Source: Nocardioides sp.
GTDB lineage: Bacteria > Actinomycetota > Actinomycetes > Propionibacteriales > Nocardioidaceae
Assembly: GCA_037045645.1 (NCBI GenBank)
Contig: JBAOIH010000001.1
Location: 1,054,001-1,118,000, forward strand
Reading direction: 5' to 3'
DNA: 64,000 nucleotides
In this document: piece after piece, positions 16,640 through 24,979 of the stretch
How the letters are laid out: every line of letters starts with the position of its first letter
Numbering within the stretch: position 1 is the first letter of the stretch
Program-made: the position numbers and the translations under genes
The notes under the pieces: generated by a model
Database searches by the model: none
Seen by the model: only the letters and a program-made list of their open reading frames with translations
Told to the model about the DNA's origin: nothing

Positions 16640-18880
16640 ATGAGCACTTTGAGCTCTGAACCCACCATCTCCGCAGTCGAGACCGTGATCGATAACGGCA
16701 AGTTCGGCACGCGGACCGTCAAGTTCGAGACCGGGCTGCTGGCCCGCCAGGCCGCCGGTTCCGTGACGGCCTACCTCGACGACGACACCATGCTGCTGTC
16801 GGCGACGACGGCGTCGAAGTCGCCCAAGGACCACTTCGACTTCTTCCCCCTCACCGTTGACGTCGAGGAGCGGATGTACGCCGCGGGTCGCATCCCCGGC
16901 TCGTTCTTCCGTCGCGAGGGCCGCGCGTCCGAGGACGCGATCTTGACCTGCCGCCTGATCGACCGCCCGCTGCGCCCGACCTTCAAGAAGGGCCTGCGCA
17001 ACGAGGTCCAGGTCGTGATCACCGTGCTCGCACTCGAGCCCAACACCCCGTACGACGTGCTCGCCATCAACGCCGCGTCGATGTCGACCCAGCTCTCCGG
17101 CCTGCCGTTCTCCGGCCCGGTCGGCGCCACCCGCGTCGCCCTGATCGAGGGCCAGTGGGTCGCCTTCCCCACCCACAGCCAACTCGAAGACGCCGTCTTC
17201 GACATGGTGATCGCCGGTCGCGTCACCGACTCCGGTGACGTCGCGATCATGATGGTCGAGGCCGAGTCCACCGAGTCGACCTGGAACCTCGTCCAGTCCG
17301 GCACCCAGGCTCCCACCGAGGAGATCGTGGCCGGCGGCATCGAGGCCGCCAAGGTCTTCATCAAGCAGCTCTGCGACGCGCAGTCCGAGCTGGCCAAGGA
17401 GGCCGCCAAGCCGGTCGGCGAGTTCCCGGTCTTCCTGGACTACCAAGACGACGTGTACGCCGCCGTCGAGGCCGCGGTCAAGGACCAGGTCGTCGCCGCT
17501 CAGCAGGTCGCCGACAAGCAGGACCGTGAAGCCGCCGTCGACGAGGTCAAGGGCATCCTGCTCGACACCCTCGGCGCCCAGTTCGAAGGTCGCGAGAAGG
17601 AGATCGGCGGGGCGTTCCAGGCGCTGAACAAGAAGGTCGTACGCGAGCGCATCCTGCGCGACAAGGTCCGCATCGACGGTCGCGGCCTGGCCGACATCCG
17701 TCCGCTGCACGCCGAGGTCGGCCTGATCCCGCGCGTGCACGGCTCGGCGCTGTTCGAGCGTGGCGAGACCCAGATCCTCGGCGTCACCACCCTCAACATG
17801 CTCACGATGGTGCAGAAGCTCGACACCTTGTCGCCCGAGACCGAGCGTCGCTACATGCACAACTACGTGTTCCCGCCTTTCTCCACCGGCGAGACCGGTC
17901 GTGTCGGTGCTCCCAAGCGTCGCGAGATCGGCCACGGTGCCCTCGCGGGCCGTGCGCTGATGCCGGTGCTGCCCACCAAGGAAGAGTTCCCGTACGCCAT
18001 CCGCCAGGTCTCCGAGGCGATGGGCTCCAACGGCTCCACCTCGATGGGCTCGGTCTGCGCGTCCACCATGTCGCTGCTGCACGCCGGTGTGCCGCTGCGC
18101 GCCCCCGTCGCGGGTATCGCGATGGGCCTGGTCTCCGGTGAGATCGACGGCAAGACCGAGTACGTCGCGCTGACCGATATCCTCGGTGCCGAGGACGCCT
18201 TCGGCGACATGGACTTCAAGGTCGCCGGGACGCGTGAGTTCGTCACCGCGCTCCAGCTCGACACCAAGCTCGACGGCATCCCGGCCGAGGTGCTGGCGCA
18301 GGCGTTGACCCAGGCTCGCGACGCTCGCCACGCCATCCTCGACGTGATGAACGAGGCGATCGCCGCCCCCGAGGAGATGAGCGTCCACGCGCCGCGCATC
18401 ATCGCGATCAAGGTGCCGGTCGACAAGATCGGCGAGGTCATCGGCCCCAAGGGCAAGGTGATCAACCAGATCCAGGACGACACGGGCGCGACGCTGTCCA
18501 TCGAGGACGACGGCACGGTCTACATCGGCGCAACCAACGGCGACGCTGCCGAGGCGGCCAAGGCCGCGGTCAACGCGATCGCCAACCCGACCATGCCCGA
18601 GGTCGGCGAGCGCTACCTCGGCACGGTCGTCAAGACCACCAACTTCGGTGCCTTCGTGTCGCTGATGCCGGGCAAGGACGGGCTGCTGCACATCGGCAAG
18701 CTCCGCTCACTGGCCGGCGGCAAGCGGGTCGAGGCCGTCGAGGACGTGCTGAGCGTGGGTCAGAAGATCCAGGTCCAGATCGGTGAGATCGACGACCGCG
18801 GCAAGTTGTCCTTGATCCCCGTGGTCGAGGAAGCCGAGGGCGGGGACGCCGCTGACGAGAGCGCGGACAGCGCCGAGTGA
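16640..18880 (+). CDS. pnp: Polyribonucleotide nucleotidyltransferase (PNPase / GpsI)
   Basis: 746 aa from ATG 16640. It degrades RNA 3' to 5' with phosphate and can add tails. Two RNase PH domains are visible: the first with GFGTRT-like start and RLIDRPLRP, the second from about residue 335 with RIDGRGLADIRPL and FPPFSTGETGRVG. A KH domain (KVPVDKIGEVIGPKGKVI, GxxG) and an S1 domain (GTVVKTTNFGAFVSLMPGKDG) follow. The frame is open upstream to 16541, but homologues begin near 16640. Its TGA overlaps the M16 peptidase GTG. Confidence 0.96.
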   Translation: MSTLSSEPTISAVETVIDNGKFGTRTVKFETGLLARQAAGSVTAYLDDDTMLLSATTASKSPKDHFDFFPLTVDVEERMYAAGRIPGSFFRREGRASEDAILTCRLIDRPLRPTFKKGLRNEVQVVITVLALEPNTPYDVLAINAASMSTQLSGLPFSGPVGATRVALIEGQWVAFPTHSQLEDAVFDMVIAGRVTDSGDVAIMMVEAESTESTWNLVQSGTQAPTEEIVAGGIEAAKVFIKQLCDAQSELAKEAAKPVGEFPVFLDYQDDVYAAVEAAVKDQVVAAQQVADKQDREAAVDEVKGILLDTLGAQFEGREKEIGGAFQALNKKVVRERILRDKVRIDGRGLADIRPLHAEVGLIPRVHGSALFERGETQILGVTTLNMLTMVQKLDTLSPETERRYMHNYVFPPFSTGETGRVGAPKRREIGHGALAGRALMPVLPTKEEFPYAIRQVSEAMGSNGSTSMGSVCASTMSLLHAGVPLRAPVAGIAMGLVSGEIDGKTEYVALTDILGAEDAFGDMDFKVAGTREFVTALQLDTKLDGIPAEVLAQALTQARDARHAILDVMNEAIAAPEEMSVHAPRIIAIKVPVDKIGEVIGPKGKVINQIQDDTGATLSIEDDGTVYIGATNGDAAEAAKAAVNAIANPTMPEVGERYLGTVVKTTNFGAFVSLMPGKDGLLHIGKLRSLAGGKRVEAVEDVLSVGQKIQVQIGEIDDRGKLSLIPVVEEAEGGDAADESADSAE

Positions 18881-20259
18881 CCTCGAAGAAGTCCACCAAG
18901 ACCGGCCGGCAGGCGACTGCCGGCCGGTCTTCGGTTTCCGCCCTGTCCTCGTCACAGCCCGCCGGCAGCACCCGTACGCTCCAACGCCTCCTCGATGACG
19001 AGGGCCGCGTCGTGTCGCGGGTACGCCGCACCGTGTTGCCCTCCGGGCTGCGGATCATCACCGAGGACATGGCAGGTGTACGCTCCGCCTCCGTCGGTGT
19101 CTGGGTAGGCGTCGGTTCGCGCGACGAGTCACCACGTCTGCACGGTTGCTCGCACTTCCTGGAGCACCTGCTCTTCAAGGGCACTCCCACGCGCAGTGCC
19201 CTGGAGATCTCGGCAGCCCTGGATGAGGTCGGCGGCGACTTCAACGCCTACACCGCCAAGGAGTACACCTGCTTCCACGCACGAGTTCTCGACGAGGACC
19301 TGCCCGTCGCCTTGGACGTGCTGGGCGACATGCTGACCTCGTCGGTGATCTCGCCGGCAGATGTCGAGGCCGAGCGCGAGGTGATCCTCGACGAGATCGC
19401 CATGCACGACGACGATCCCGATGACGTCGTACACAACCTCTTCGCCGCTGCAGCGTGGGGAGATTCCCCGTTGGGCCGCCCCATCGCGGGCACGACCACG
19501 TCCATCGAAGCGCTGACGCGCGAGCAGATCGTGCGCTTCTATCGTCGCCACTATGTGGCCGCCAAGATGGCGATCTCGGTAGCGGGCAATGTCGATCACG
19601 ACGCGGTCGTACGCCAGGTGAAGCGTGCGTTCTCGGGCCATGGCTTCCTCAACACCGTGGCGGACCCGTCCACACCTCGCGTCGTGGCGAACGCGCGCCC
19701 TGTCGCCCGGGCCGAGGCCACGTCCACCCGTGCTTTCGAGCAGGTAAACCTCGTACTCGGGATGCGCGGGCTCACCCGCTCAGACCCTCGACGCTTCGCG
19801 TTGGGCGTACTCAACACGGCTTTGGGCGGCGGCACGTCCTCTCGGCTCTTCCAGGAGGTACGCGAGCAGCGCGGGTTGGCGTACGGCGTCTACTCCTTCG
19901 CCACCTCGCACGCCGACGCCGGGATGGTCGGGGTGAGTGTCGGCTGCTTGCCCAGCAAGGTGGAGGCGGTCCTCGACGTGGTGCGAGCCGAGCTCGCCAA
20001 GATCGCCGCGGACGGGATCACCGAGGACGAACTGCGGCGCGGCCAGGGCCAACTCACGCGCGGTCTGATCATGGGCATGGAGGATTCCGGCGCCCGGATG
20101 AGCAGGCTCGGCAAGGCCGAGATCCTCGAGGATCGGCTGTTGTCCTTCGACGCCGTAGTGGCCGGCATCGAAGGTGTCACCCTCGACGACGTACGCGCGC
20201 TCGCCGCGGACCTGTTCGCCCGCCCCGAGGTGCTGGCGGTCGTCGGCCCCGCACGCTGA
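18877..20259 (+). CDS. M16-family zinc peptidase (PepR-like)
   Basis: 460 aa. The inverted zinc motif HFLEH (in GCSHFLEHLLFKGT, about residue 90) and the distal Glu in EREVILDEI mark the active M16 N-terminal half; the C-terminal half has the R/Y substrate motif region LGGGTSSRLFQEVREQRGLAYGVYS (key part SSRLFQEVREQRGLAY). It matches the processing-peptidase-like protein encoded after pnp in actinobacteria. GTG 18877 overlaps the pnp stop and no other start codon lies before the conserved TRTLQRLLDDE segment. The first ~20 codons hold a strong hairpin (see 18900-18929). The stop is part of a repeat array. Confidence 0.9.
   Translation: MTSKKSTKTGRQATAGRSSVSALSSSQPAGSTRTLQRLLDDEGRVVSRVRRTVLPSGLRIITEDMAGVRSASVGVWVGVGSRDESPRLHGCSHFLEHLLFKGTPTRSALEISAALDEVGGDFNAYTAKEYTCFHARVLDEDLPVALDVLGDMLTSSVISPADVEAEREVILDEIAMHDDDPDDVVHNLFAAAAWGDSPLGRPIAGTTTSIEALTREQIVRFYRRHYVAAKMAISVAGNVDHDAVVRQVKRAFSGHGFLNTVADPSTPRVVANARPVARAEATSTRAFEQVNLVLGMRGLTRSDPRRFALGVLNTALGGGTSSRLFQEVREQRGLAYGVYSFATSHADAGMVGVSVGCLPSKVEAVLDVVRAELAKIAADGITEDELRRGQGQLTRGLIMGMEDSGARMSRLGKAEILEDRLLSFDAVVAGIEGVTLDDVRALAADLFARPEVLAVVGPAR
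18900..18929 (+). terminator. Perfect 13-bp hairpin inside the 5' end of the M16 gene
   Basis: GACCGGCCGGCAG (18900-18912) and CTGCCGGCCGGTC (18917-18929) are perfectly complementary around a GCGA tetraloop, followed by TTCGGTTT. By position and strength it looks like the pnp terminator, yet it lies within codons 8-18 of the M16 frame, so it may attenuate the downstream gene. Confidence 0.75.
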
Positions 20260-20343
20260 CCTGTCGCGTCTGCTCCGCGCGAGGGCGCCGACCTGTCGCG
20301 TCTGCTCCGCGCGAGGGCGCCGACCTGTCGCGTCTGCTCCGCG
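20258..20343. repeat. Dispersed repeat, family A: 32-bp tandem array, 2.7 copies
   Basis: Units start at 20258, 20290 and 20322, each opening with GACCTGTCGCGTCTGCTCCG and then CGCGAGGGCGCC (the last copy is cut short). The first unit begins with the last two bases of the TGA stop of the M16 gene. The array fills almost the whole space to the convergent methyltransferase gene. The core is shared with 9494-9583. Confidence 0.85.
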
Positions 20344-20345
20344 AC

Positions 20346-20861
20346 TCAGCGGCGACCGATGATGCCGACGACCGGCGGTGCCTTCTGCTCGACGACCGAG
20401 ACGCGGAATCCGCCCTGCTGCAGGGAGGCGGATGCCTTGCGCACGATATTGGGGACGAGCTCGGGGCGGTTGGCCTCATAGAAGAGGTAGACCGCGCCGC
20501 CCGGCAGCACCCGTTCGTGCAGCAGCGCGACCTCGTCGGAGCAGTCACGCACCCAGAAGAGGTTGACGTTGAAGGCGAAGACCTTGTTCAGCCGCTTGAC
20601 CGGCACCCGCAAGGTCGCCAGATCGATCTGACGTACGGTCAATCGCCCGGCGTCGACGTACTTCTTGTTGCGACGCTTCGTACGGTCGACTCCCGACTCG
20701 CTGCGGTCGATCGCGAAGAGCTTCCCGGTCTGCAAGCGAGCACAGATCAACTCCGCACCCGCGCCCGGGCCGCAGCCGATCTCAAGCACGGAGTCGCTCG
20801 GCTGCACGTCCATGAGCTCGACCGCCCACCTGATGCGCGGCGGGATCTGCTGAAGTGGCAT
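20346..20861 (-). CDS. Class I SAM-dependent methyltransferase
   Basis: 171 aa. The SAM-binding motif I is VLEIGCGPGAGAELI (about residues 25-39), with the acidic motif II IDRSESG after the second strand and a motif near VFAFNVNLFW. The substrate cannot be read. ATG 20861 is preceded by CAGTCT on the minus strand (20869-20874) with a 7-nt gap, which suggests a leaderless mRNA. It is convergent with the M16 gene across a repeat array. Confidence 0.82.
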   Translation of the reverse strand: MPLQQIPPRIRWAVELMDVQPSDSVLEIGCGPGAGAELICARLQTGKLFAIDRSESGVDRTKRRNKKYVDAGRLTVRQIDLATLRVPVKRLNKVFAFNVNLFWVRDCSDEVALLHERVLPGGAVYLFYEANRPELVPNIVRKASASLQQGGFRVSVVEQKAPPVVGIIGRR

Positions 20862-20926
20862 GGGGCCAAGACTGCCACTTGGCGATCCGTTCGTCAGGCA
20901 CCGGCACTCCGGACGAGACGCGGGAC

Positions 20927-20932
20927 TAGGTT
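20927..20932 (+). promoter_or_regulatory. Candidate -10 for leaderless dapB
   Basis: TAGGTT followed by 6 nt and GTG 20939. No Shine-Dalgarno sequence is visible before that GTG. Confidence 0.5.
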
Positions 20933-20938
20933 TGCCCT

Positions 20939-21694
20939 GTGACTGAAGTGATGCGAGTGGGCGTTCTCGGCGCCCTCGGGAAGGTCGGGCGCGCTATCTG
21001 TGCTGCCGTCGAGGGGGCCGACGATCTGGTGCTGGCGGCAACGCTCGATGCAGGCGACAGCCTGGACGCGCTGCTGACCCAGGAGGTCCAGGCGATCGTC
21101 GATTTCACCCACCCCGATGCGGTGATGGCGAACCTGAAATTCTGCCTCGAGCACGATATCCATGCGGTGGTCGGCACGACCGGGTTCACCGACGAACGCC
21201 TGTCCACCCTCGAAGATCTCCTGCGCGAGCATCCGAGCACTGGCGTGCTGATCGCGCCCAACTTCTCGATCGGTGCGATCTTGATGATGCGCTTTGCCGA
21301 ACTTGCGGCGCCGTTCTTCGAGTCGGCCGAGGTCATCGAGTTGCACCACCCCGACAAGGCCGATGCCCCGTCCGGCACGGCCGCGCGTACGGCCGCGCTT
21401 ATCGCCGCCGCCCGCGAGCGTGCCGACCTGCCGACGCAACCGGACGCGACCTCCACAGGTTTGGAGGGCGCGCGCGGCGCCGATGTCGACGGCGTACGCG
21501 TGCACAGCGTGCGGGTGCGTGGGCTGGTCGCGCACCAGGAGGTGGTGTTGGGCACGCCGGGGGAGACCCTGACCATCCGGCACGACTCGCTGGACCGGAT
21601 CTCGTTCGCGCCCGGGGTCCTCGCCGGGCTCCGGGCGATCGGCTCCCGGCCTGGGCTCACCGTCGGGTTGGACAAGTTCCTCGACCTGCCCTGA
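20939..21694 (+). CDS. dapB: 4-hydroxy-tetrahydrodipicolinate reductase
   Basis: 251 aa. It reduces HTPA to tetrahydrodipicolinate with NAD(P)H in lysine/diaminopimelate synthesis. The nucleotide-binding start MRVGVLGALGKVGRAI has GxxGxxG; VVGTTGFT is the second family motif; the active-site segment ELHHPDKADAPSGTA carries the catalytic His and Lys. The C-terminal family region is SFAPGVLAGLRAI. GTG 20939 is chosen for the TAGGTT 6 nt upstream; ATG 20951 is a possible alternative. Confidence 0.95.
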   Translation: MTEVMRVGVLGALGKVGRAICAAVEGADDLVLAATLDAGDSLDALLTQEVQAIVDFTHPDAVMANLKFCLEHDIHAVVGTTGFTDERLSTLEDLLREHPSTGVLIAPNFSIGAILMMRFAELAAPFFESAEVIELHHPDKADAPSGTAARTAALIAAARERADLPTQPDATSTGLEGARGADVDGVRVHSVRVRGLVAHQEVVLGTPGETLTIRHDSLDRISFAPGVLAGLRAIGSRPGLTVGLDKFLDLP

Positions 21695-21696
21695 CG

Positions 21697-21733
21697 GCAG
21701 GGTCTCGACCCTGCTCGACCGACCTGCGAGGTC
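21697..21733. terminator. Two hairpins between convergent dapB and azlD
   Basis: GCAGGGT-CTCG-ACCCTGC (21697-21714) and GACCT-GCG-AGGTC (21721-21733) lie back to back between the two stop codons and could terminate both strands. Confidence 0.6.
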
Positions 21734-22040
21734 AGCCCCAGCCCAGGGCGCGTACGGCGGCAGCCACCATCGCGGCCCCGAAGACGACCACGAGGAAGCC
21801 CTGTCTCAACAGCAGTGCCACCACCGCGAAGGCCAGGCCCGCGATCCGCGCGTCGAACTGCAACGACTGCCCATCGGCGAACACCTGCACCCCGATCAGC
21901 GCGGCCAGCAGCGCCACCGGGATCAGGTCGGCCACGCGCTGGACCAGCGGGTGTTCCAACACGGCCGCAGGCATCGCGAGGCCCGCGTACTTCAACAGAT
22001 AACAGCCGACGCAGGCGATCAACAACGCGGTCCACGTCAT
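21732..22040 (-). CDS. azlD: AzlD-family branched-chain amino acid exporter subunit
   Basis: 102 aa with about three to four membrane spans (LIACVGCYLLKYAGLAMPAAV, PVALLAALIGVQVF, IAGLAFAVVALLL, FLVVVFGAAMVAAAVRAL). AzlD forms an exporter for branched-chain or related amino acids with AzlC. The ATG at 22038-22040 overlaps the azlC stop by 4 bp. It ends the five-gene minus-strand operon that starts at 24795. Confidence 0.85.
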   Translation of the reverse strand: MTWTALLIACVGCYLLKYAGLAMPAAVLEHPLVQRVADLIPVALLAALIGVQVFADGQSLQFDARIAGLAFAVVALLLRQGFLVVVFGAAMVAAAVRALGWG

Positions 22041-22798
22041 CGGTCCGCCTCCTCGCCGTGGCCGGGCACGTCGGCAGGCCCGGGGATCTCGGTCGGATCC
22101 GGGGCCTTGGACAGCACGCCCGCGAGCAGCGCGACCCCTGCCGCGGCCAGCACCGGCACCCCGGCAGGCGTGAGAGGTACGACGCCCAGGGCGACCGCTG
22201 CCGCGACGACCGCGACGAGTTGATTGCGCCGGTCCTTCAGACGCGGCCACAGCAACGCCAAGAATGCGGCGCCGACCGCGGCGTCGAGACCGTACGTGCG
22301 CGGATCGCCGATCTGATTGCCCACGAGGGCCCCGATCAGCGTGGCGATGTTCCAGAAGACCAGGACGCCGACCCCGGTGGTAAGAAAGCCGGTGCGCACC
22401 GCCGGGACGCTTTCGCGAGTCACGCCCATCGCCGTGGATTCGTCGATCAGCAGGTGTGCCGCCGCGGCGCGTCGCCAGCCGTTCCAGCGCAACAACGGCG
22501 CCATCCGAAGGCCATAGAGCGTGTTGCGTGTGCCTAGCAGCAGCGCCGTGGCAGCTCCCGACAGCGGTGCTCCACCGGCGGCGGCAACACCGACGAGGGC
22601 GAACTGCGAGGCGCCGGTGAACATGACCAGCGACAGCACGCAGGTCTGCAACACCGAGAGTCCGGCGGCCACGGAGACGGCGCCGAACGAGATGCCGTAC
22701 GTGCCTGTGGCGATCGCTACGGCCATGGAGTCCCGGATGATCGAGCGGCGCTGCCGCTCCCAGTCCGGCGGTGCGCCCAGCGGCAGCGAAGTGCTCAT
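22037..22798 (-). CDS. azlC: AzlC-family branched-chain amino acid exporter subunit
   Basis: 253 aa, integral membrane. The family signature region is GISFGAVSVAAGLSVLQTC and MFTGASQFALVGV, with LGTRNTLYGLRMAP after it and about seven to eight hydrophobic spans. It exports branched-chain amino acids together with AzlD. ATG 22798 fits the family start; the frame is open upstream into the GNAT gene. The C-terminus has a hydrophilic Pro/Asp tail. Confidence 0.88.
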   Translation of the reverse strand: MSTSLPLGAPPDWERQRRSIIRDSMAVAIATGTYGISFGAVSVAAGLSVLQTCVLSLVMFTGASQFALVGVAAAGGAPLSGAATALLLGTRNTLYGLRMAPLLRWNGWRRAAAAHLLIDESTAMGVTRESVPAVRTGFLTTGVGVLVFWNIATLIGALVGNQIGDPRTYGLDAAVGAAFLALLWPRLKDRRNQLVAVVAAAVALGVVPLTPAGVPVLAAAGVALLAGVLSKAPDPTEIPGPADVPGHGEEADR

Positions 22799-22803
22799 CC
22801 CAC

Positions 22804-23322
22804 TCAGCCGATCCGGGTGTGCAGCCGCACCTGCTTGGTCTCGCCCCCCGCATCGTCGGTGGCCAGCGTGCGGTGGGCGCCATCGGGGGCCCAACCGGCC
22901 GATTCCAGGAACGTACGCATGGCGTCGTCCGTCGAGTCGACCCAGCACACTGCGCGCACGAAGCGGTCCGCCTGCAGGGTCTCCACGGCTGCCTGCACTA
23001 GCCGTGAGCCGTGCCCGAGACCGCGTTTGTCGGAGGCCACGGTCAGTTCGCTGACCTCGCCGTCACGCCCTGGTTCGCAGTCGGGATCGGCCGCAGGAGT
23101 CGTCAGGGTGAAGCCGACGATGGTGTTGCGTTCCAGGGCCACCAGGACGCGATTGCGGGCATCGCCGGGCTTGGTCAACGCCGCATGCCACTGCTCGGCA
23201 GGCACCGAGAAGTCCTCGGGGACCACGGCGCCGTAGCGTTCCCGCCAGGCTTGCGTCTGCAACGCCGCGATGGCGGCGCTGTCGTCGGACCAGGCGATCC
23301 GACACGACACGTCTGCGCTCAC
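22804..23322 (-). CDS. GNAT-family N-acetyltransferase
   Basis: 172 aa. The acetyl-CoA-binding motif A is visible as SELTVASDKRGLGHGSRLVQAAVE (key part KRGLGHGSRL, the R/Q-x-x-G-x-G/A loop). An AWRERYG segment near residue 25 is typical of the substrate lid of small-molecule GNATs. GTG 23322 has GAGGGGAG upstream on the minus strand. It sits between an EamA transporter and azlC, all co-oriented with short gaps. The substrate is unknown. Confidence 0.82.
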   Translation of the reverse strand: MSADVSCRIAWSDDSAAIAALQTQAWRERYGAVVPEDFSVPAEQWHAALTKPGDARNRVLVALERNTIVGFTLTTPAADPDCEPGRDGEVSELTVASDKRGLGHGSRLVQAAVETLQADRFVRAVCWVDSTDDAMRTFLESAGWAPDGAHRTLATDDAGGETKQVRLHTRIG

Positions 23323-23347
23323 CGGGACTCCCCTCTTCGAGTGGTCT

Positions 23348-24196
23348 TCATGCGATGGCCGACTCGCTCGCGCGTTCCTCGGCTCCGTGGCCCACCGTGA
23401 TCGAGCCGAGCATGGCCACGATCAGTCCGATCACGACCCAGGGTGTCCAGCCGTCGCGGATCCCATCGCCGAGCCAGAGTACGCCGACCAGGGCCGGTCC
23501 GACGGTCTCACCGACCACCATCGTGGCCGTCGAGACGGAGACGTCCGCATTGTCGAGGCCGCGCGAGTAGGCCCAGAAGGCGAACACCCCGAAGAGCACG
23601 GCCGCGATCGCTGCGAGGTAGCCGCCAGCGTCGAGCGGCCAGGCCTCCAGGCCGCGCACCGCGATGGCCACGCCGGCGTAGCCCAGACCGGCGAGCAGTC
23701 CGAGTCCCGCCCCCGATTTCACTACGCCTGACAACGTCAAGATGCCGAGCAGCACCGACCCGGCCAGGCACGCGGCTCCGTACGACCAGGACATGTCGGT
23801 GGACCCGGCGCTTCCGGCGCCTAGCGACAGCATCGCGATGCCGCCGACCACCAGGAGCAGGGCACCCCACTGGCCGGTGGCGACGCGCTCGCTGATCAGG
23901 CCCGCGCACAATGCCGTGACCGGCAGTGACATGGCGATGCCCGCCTGGGACAGATACAGCGGAAGCAGCCAGATGGAGACCGCGTGCAGCGCGAATCCGA
24001 GGCCGTACATCGCCAAGGTCAGCCAGATCAACGGTTGCCGTACGCCGTCACGGACGAAGGCGACCAGGTCGTCGGTGCCCGAGGGGAGCGTACGGACGGC
24101 ACGTGCCTGCACGATCGCACCGATGCCGTAAACCAAAGCGGCCCCCAGCGCCGCGGCCAGCCCCGCGATGAAGGCGGCGTCGAAGTGGGCACCCAC
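23348..24196 (-). CDS. EamA/DMT-superfamily transporter
   Basis: 282 aa with about ten hydrophobic spans arranged as two five-span halves, typical of EamA (drug/metabolite transporter) proteins. Recognisable spots are YGIGAIVQARAVRT in span 1 and STATMVVGETVGPALVGVLWLGD in the second half. The substrate is unknown; the neighbouring AzlCD amino-acid exporter suggests small metabolite export. GTG 24196 lies 2 bp after the stop of the DUF3043 gene, so they form one operon. Confidence 0.8.
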   Translation of the reverse strand: MGAHFDAAFIAGLAAALGAALVYGIGAIVQARAVRTLPSGTDDLVAFVRDGVRQPLIWLTLAMYGLGFALHAVSIWLLPLYLSQAGIAMSLPVTALCAGLISERVATGQWGALLLVVGGIAMLSLGAGSAGSTDMSWSYGAACLAGSVLLGILTLSGVVKSGAGLGLLAGLGYAGVAIAVRGLEAWPLDAGGYLAAIAAVLFGVFAFWAYSRGLDNADVSVSTATMVVGETVGPALVGVLWLGDGIRDGWTPWVVIGLIVAMLGSITVGHGAEERASESAIA

Positions 24197-24198
24197 CG

Positions 24199-24795
24199 TC
24201 AGCGGTAGCGATCGGGAAGCGGCTGGCCGATCGTGACCTGACGCTTGGGCAGACGCAGGAATCGCACCTGCATGCCGCGCATCACCGCGTAGTAGATCGC
24301 GCCACGGGTGCTCTCGCCCGGGAATCGCTGCGCGAGTTCGCGGCGCAGCCTGATCCGGGTGAGCACGATGTCGACAATGCCGAGCAGCAACAGGCCGAAC
24401 GTGATCGAGCTGCCGATCGATACCAGGTTCGGGCGACCTGAATAGCCGAACACCATCGAGATCAGCAGGCCCGGGATCAGCAACTCCAAGAACATCAGCT
24501 TGTGGTCGACCCAGTCGCGGATGAACCGGCGCATCGGACCGCGGTCACGGGCCGGCAGATAGCGCTCGTCGCCCCCGCGCATCGCCTCACGCGCCTTGGC
24601 GTTGCTCTCCTGCCGAGCGCGCTTGTTGGCCTCCGAGATCTCCTTGCGGGTCCGCGGGACCTTGGCGCGCGCCTTCGCGGCGGCCTCTGCCTCGCGGCGG
24701 GTCGGCGTGGGACGCCCCTTGCCGCCGGGTTTGGCGACGGACTGGGTGCTGGGGTCCGTGGTCTGCTCGGACTCTTTTTTGCGATTGAAGAACAC
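24199..24795 (-). CDS. DUF3043 membrane protein
   Basis: 198 aa from GTG 24795. The cytoplasmic N-terminus (about 90 residues) is very basic (FFNRKKESEQ, KGRPTPTRREAEAAAKARAK), followed by two membrane segments (LELLIPGLLISMVFGY and ITFGLLLLGIVDIVL) and a basic tail. This is the DUF3043 family of actinobacteria; its function is unknown. The frame is open upstream but homologues begin near FFNRK. It is the first gene of the DUF3043-EamA-GNAT-azlC-azlD unit and is divergent from pspA. Confidence 0.8.
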   Translation of the reverse strand: MFFNRKKESEQTTDPSTQSVAKPGGKGRPTPTRREAEAAAKARAKVPRTRKEISEANKRARQESNAKAREAMRGGDERYLPARDRGPMRRFIRDWVDHKLMFLELLIPGLLISMVFGYSGRPNLVSIGSSITFGLLLLGIVDIVLTRIRLRRELAQRFPGESTRGAIYYAVMRGMQVRFLRLPKRQVTIGQPLPDRYR

Positions 24796-24979
24796 GAAGA
24801 CGCTTTCACTGAAGAGGTGCTTGGGCCTCAGCCTATCGCCGTCACCTCGGAACCCGGCCTCCAGACTTTCCCGCCGCCCACTGTCGGGCTCCTTGCGGTT
24901 CCGCCTAGGGTTGTGCGCAGCAGACGGGCCTACCGGCCGCGTCGTACGAACAGGCAATCCCGAGGAAGGCCACCCGCCC

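Noticed and set aside
16466..18691. 741-aa minus-strand frame opposite pnp
   Set aside because: Antisense shadow; composition (His, Asp, Arg, Leu rich) is that of reverse-frame GC codons.
20258..20343. Repeat array considered as a CRISPR
   Set aside because: The units are contiguous 32-bp tandem copies without variable spacers, and no cas gene is near.
19455..20942. 495-aa plus-strand frame through the M16 gene, repeat array and methyltransferase
   Set aside because: Runs across two real genes on opposite strands and the repeats; no ribosome-binding site or domain.
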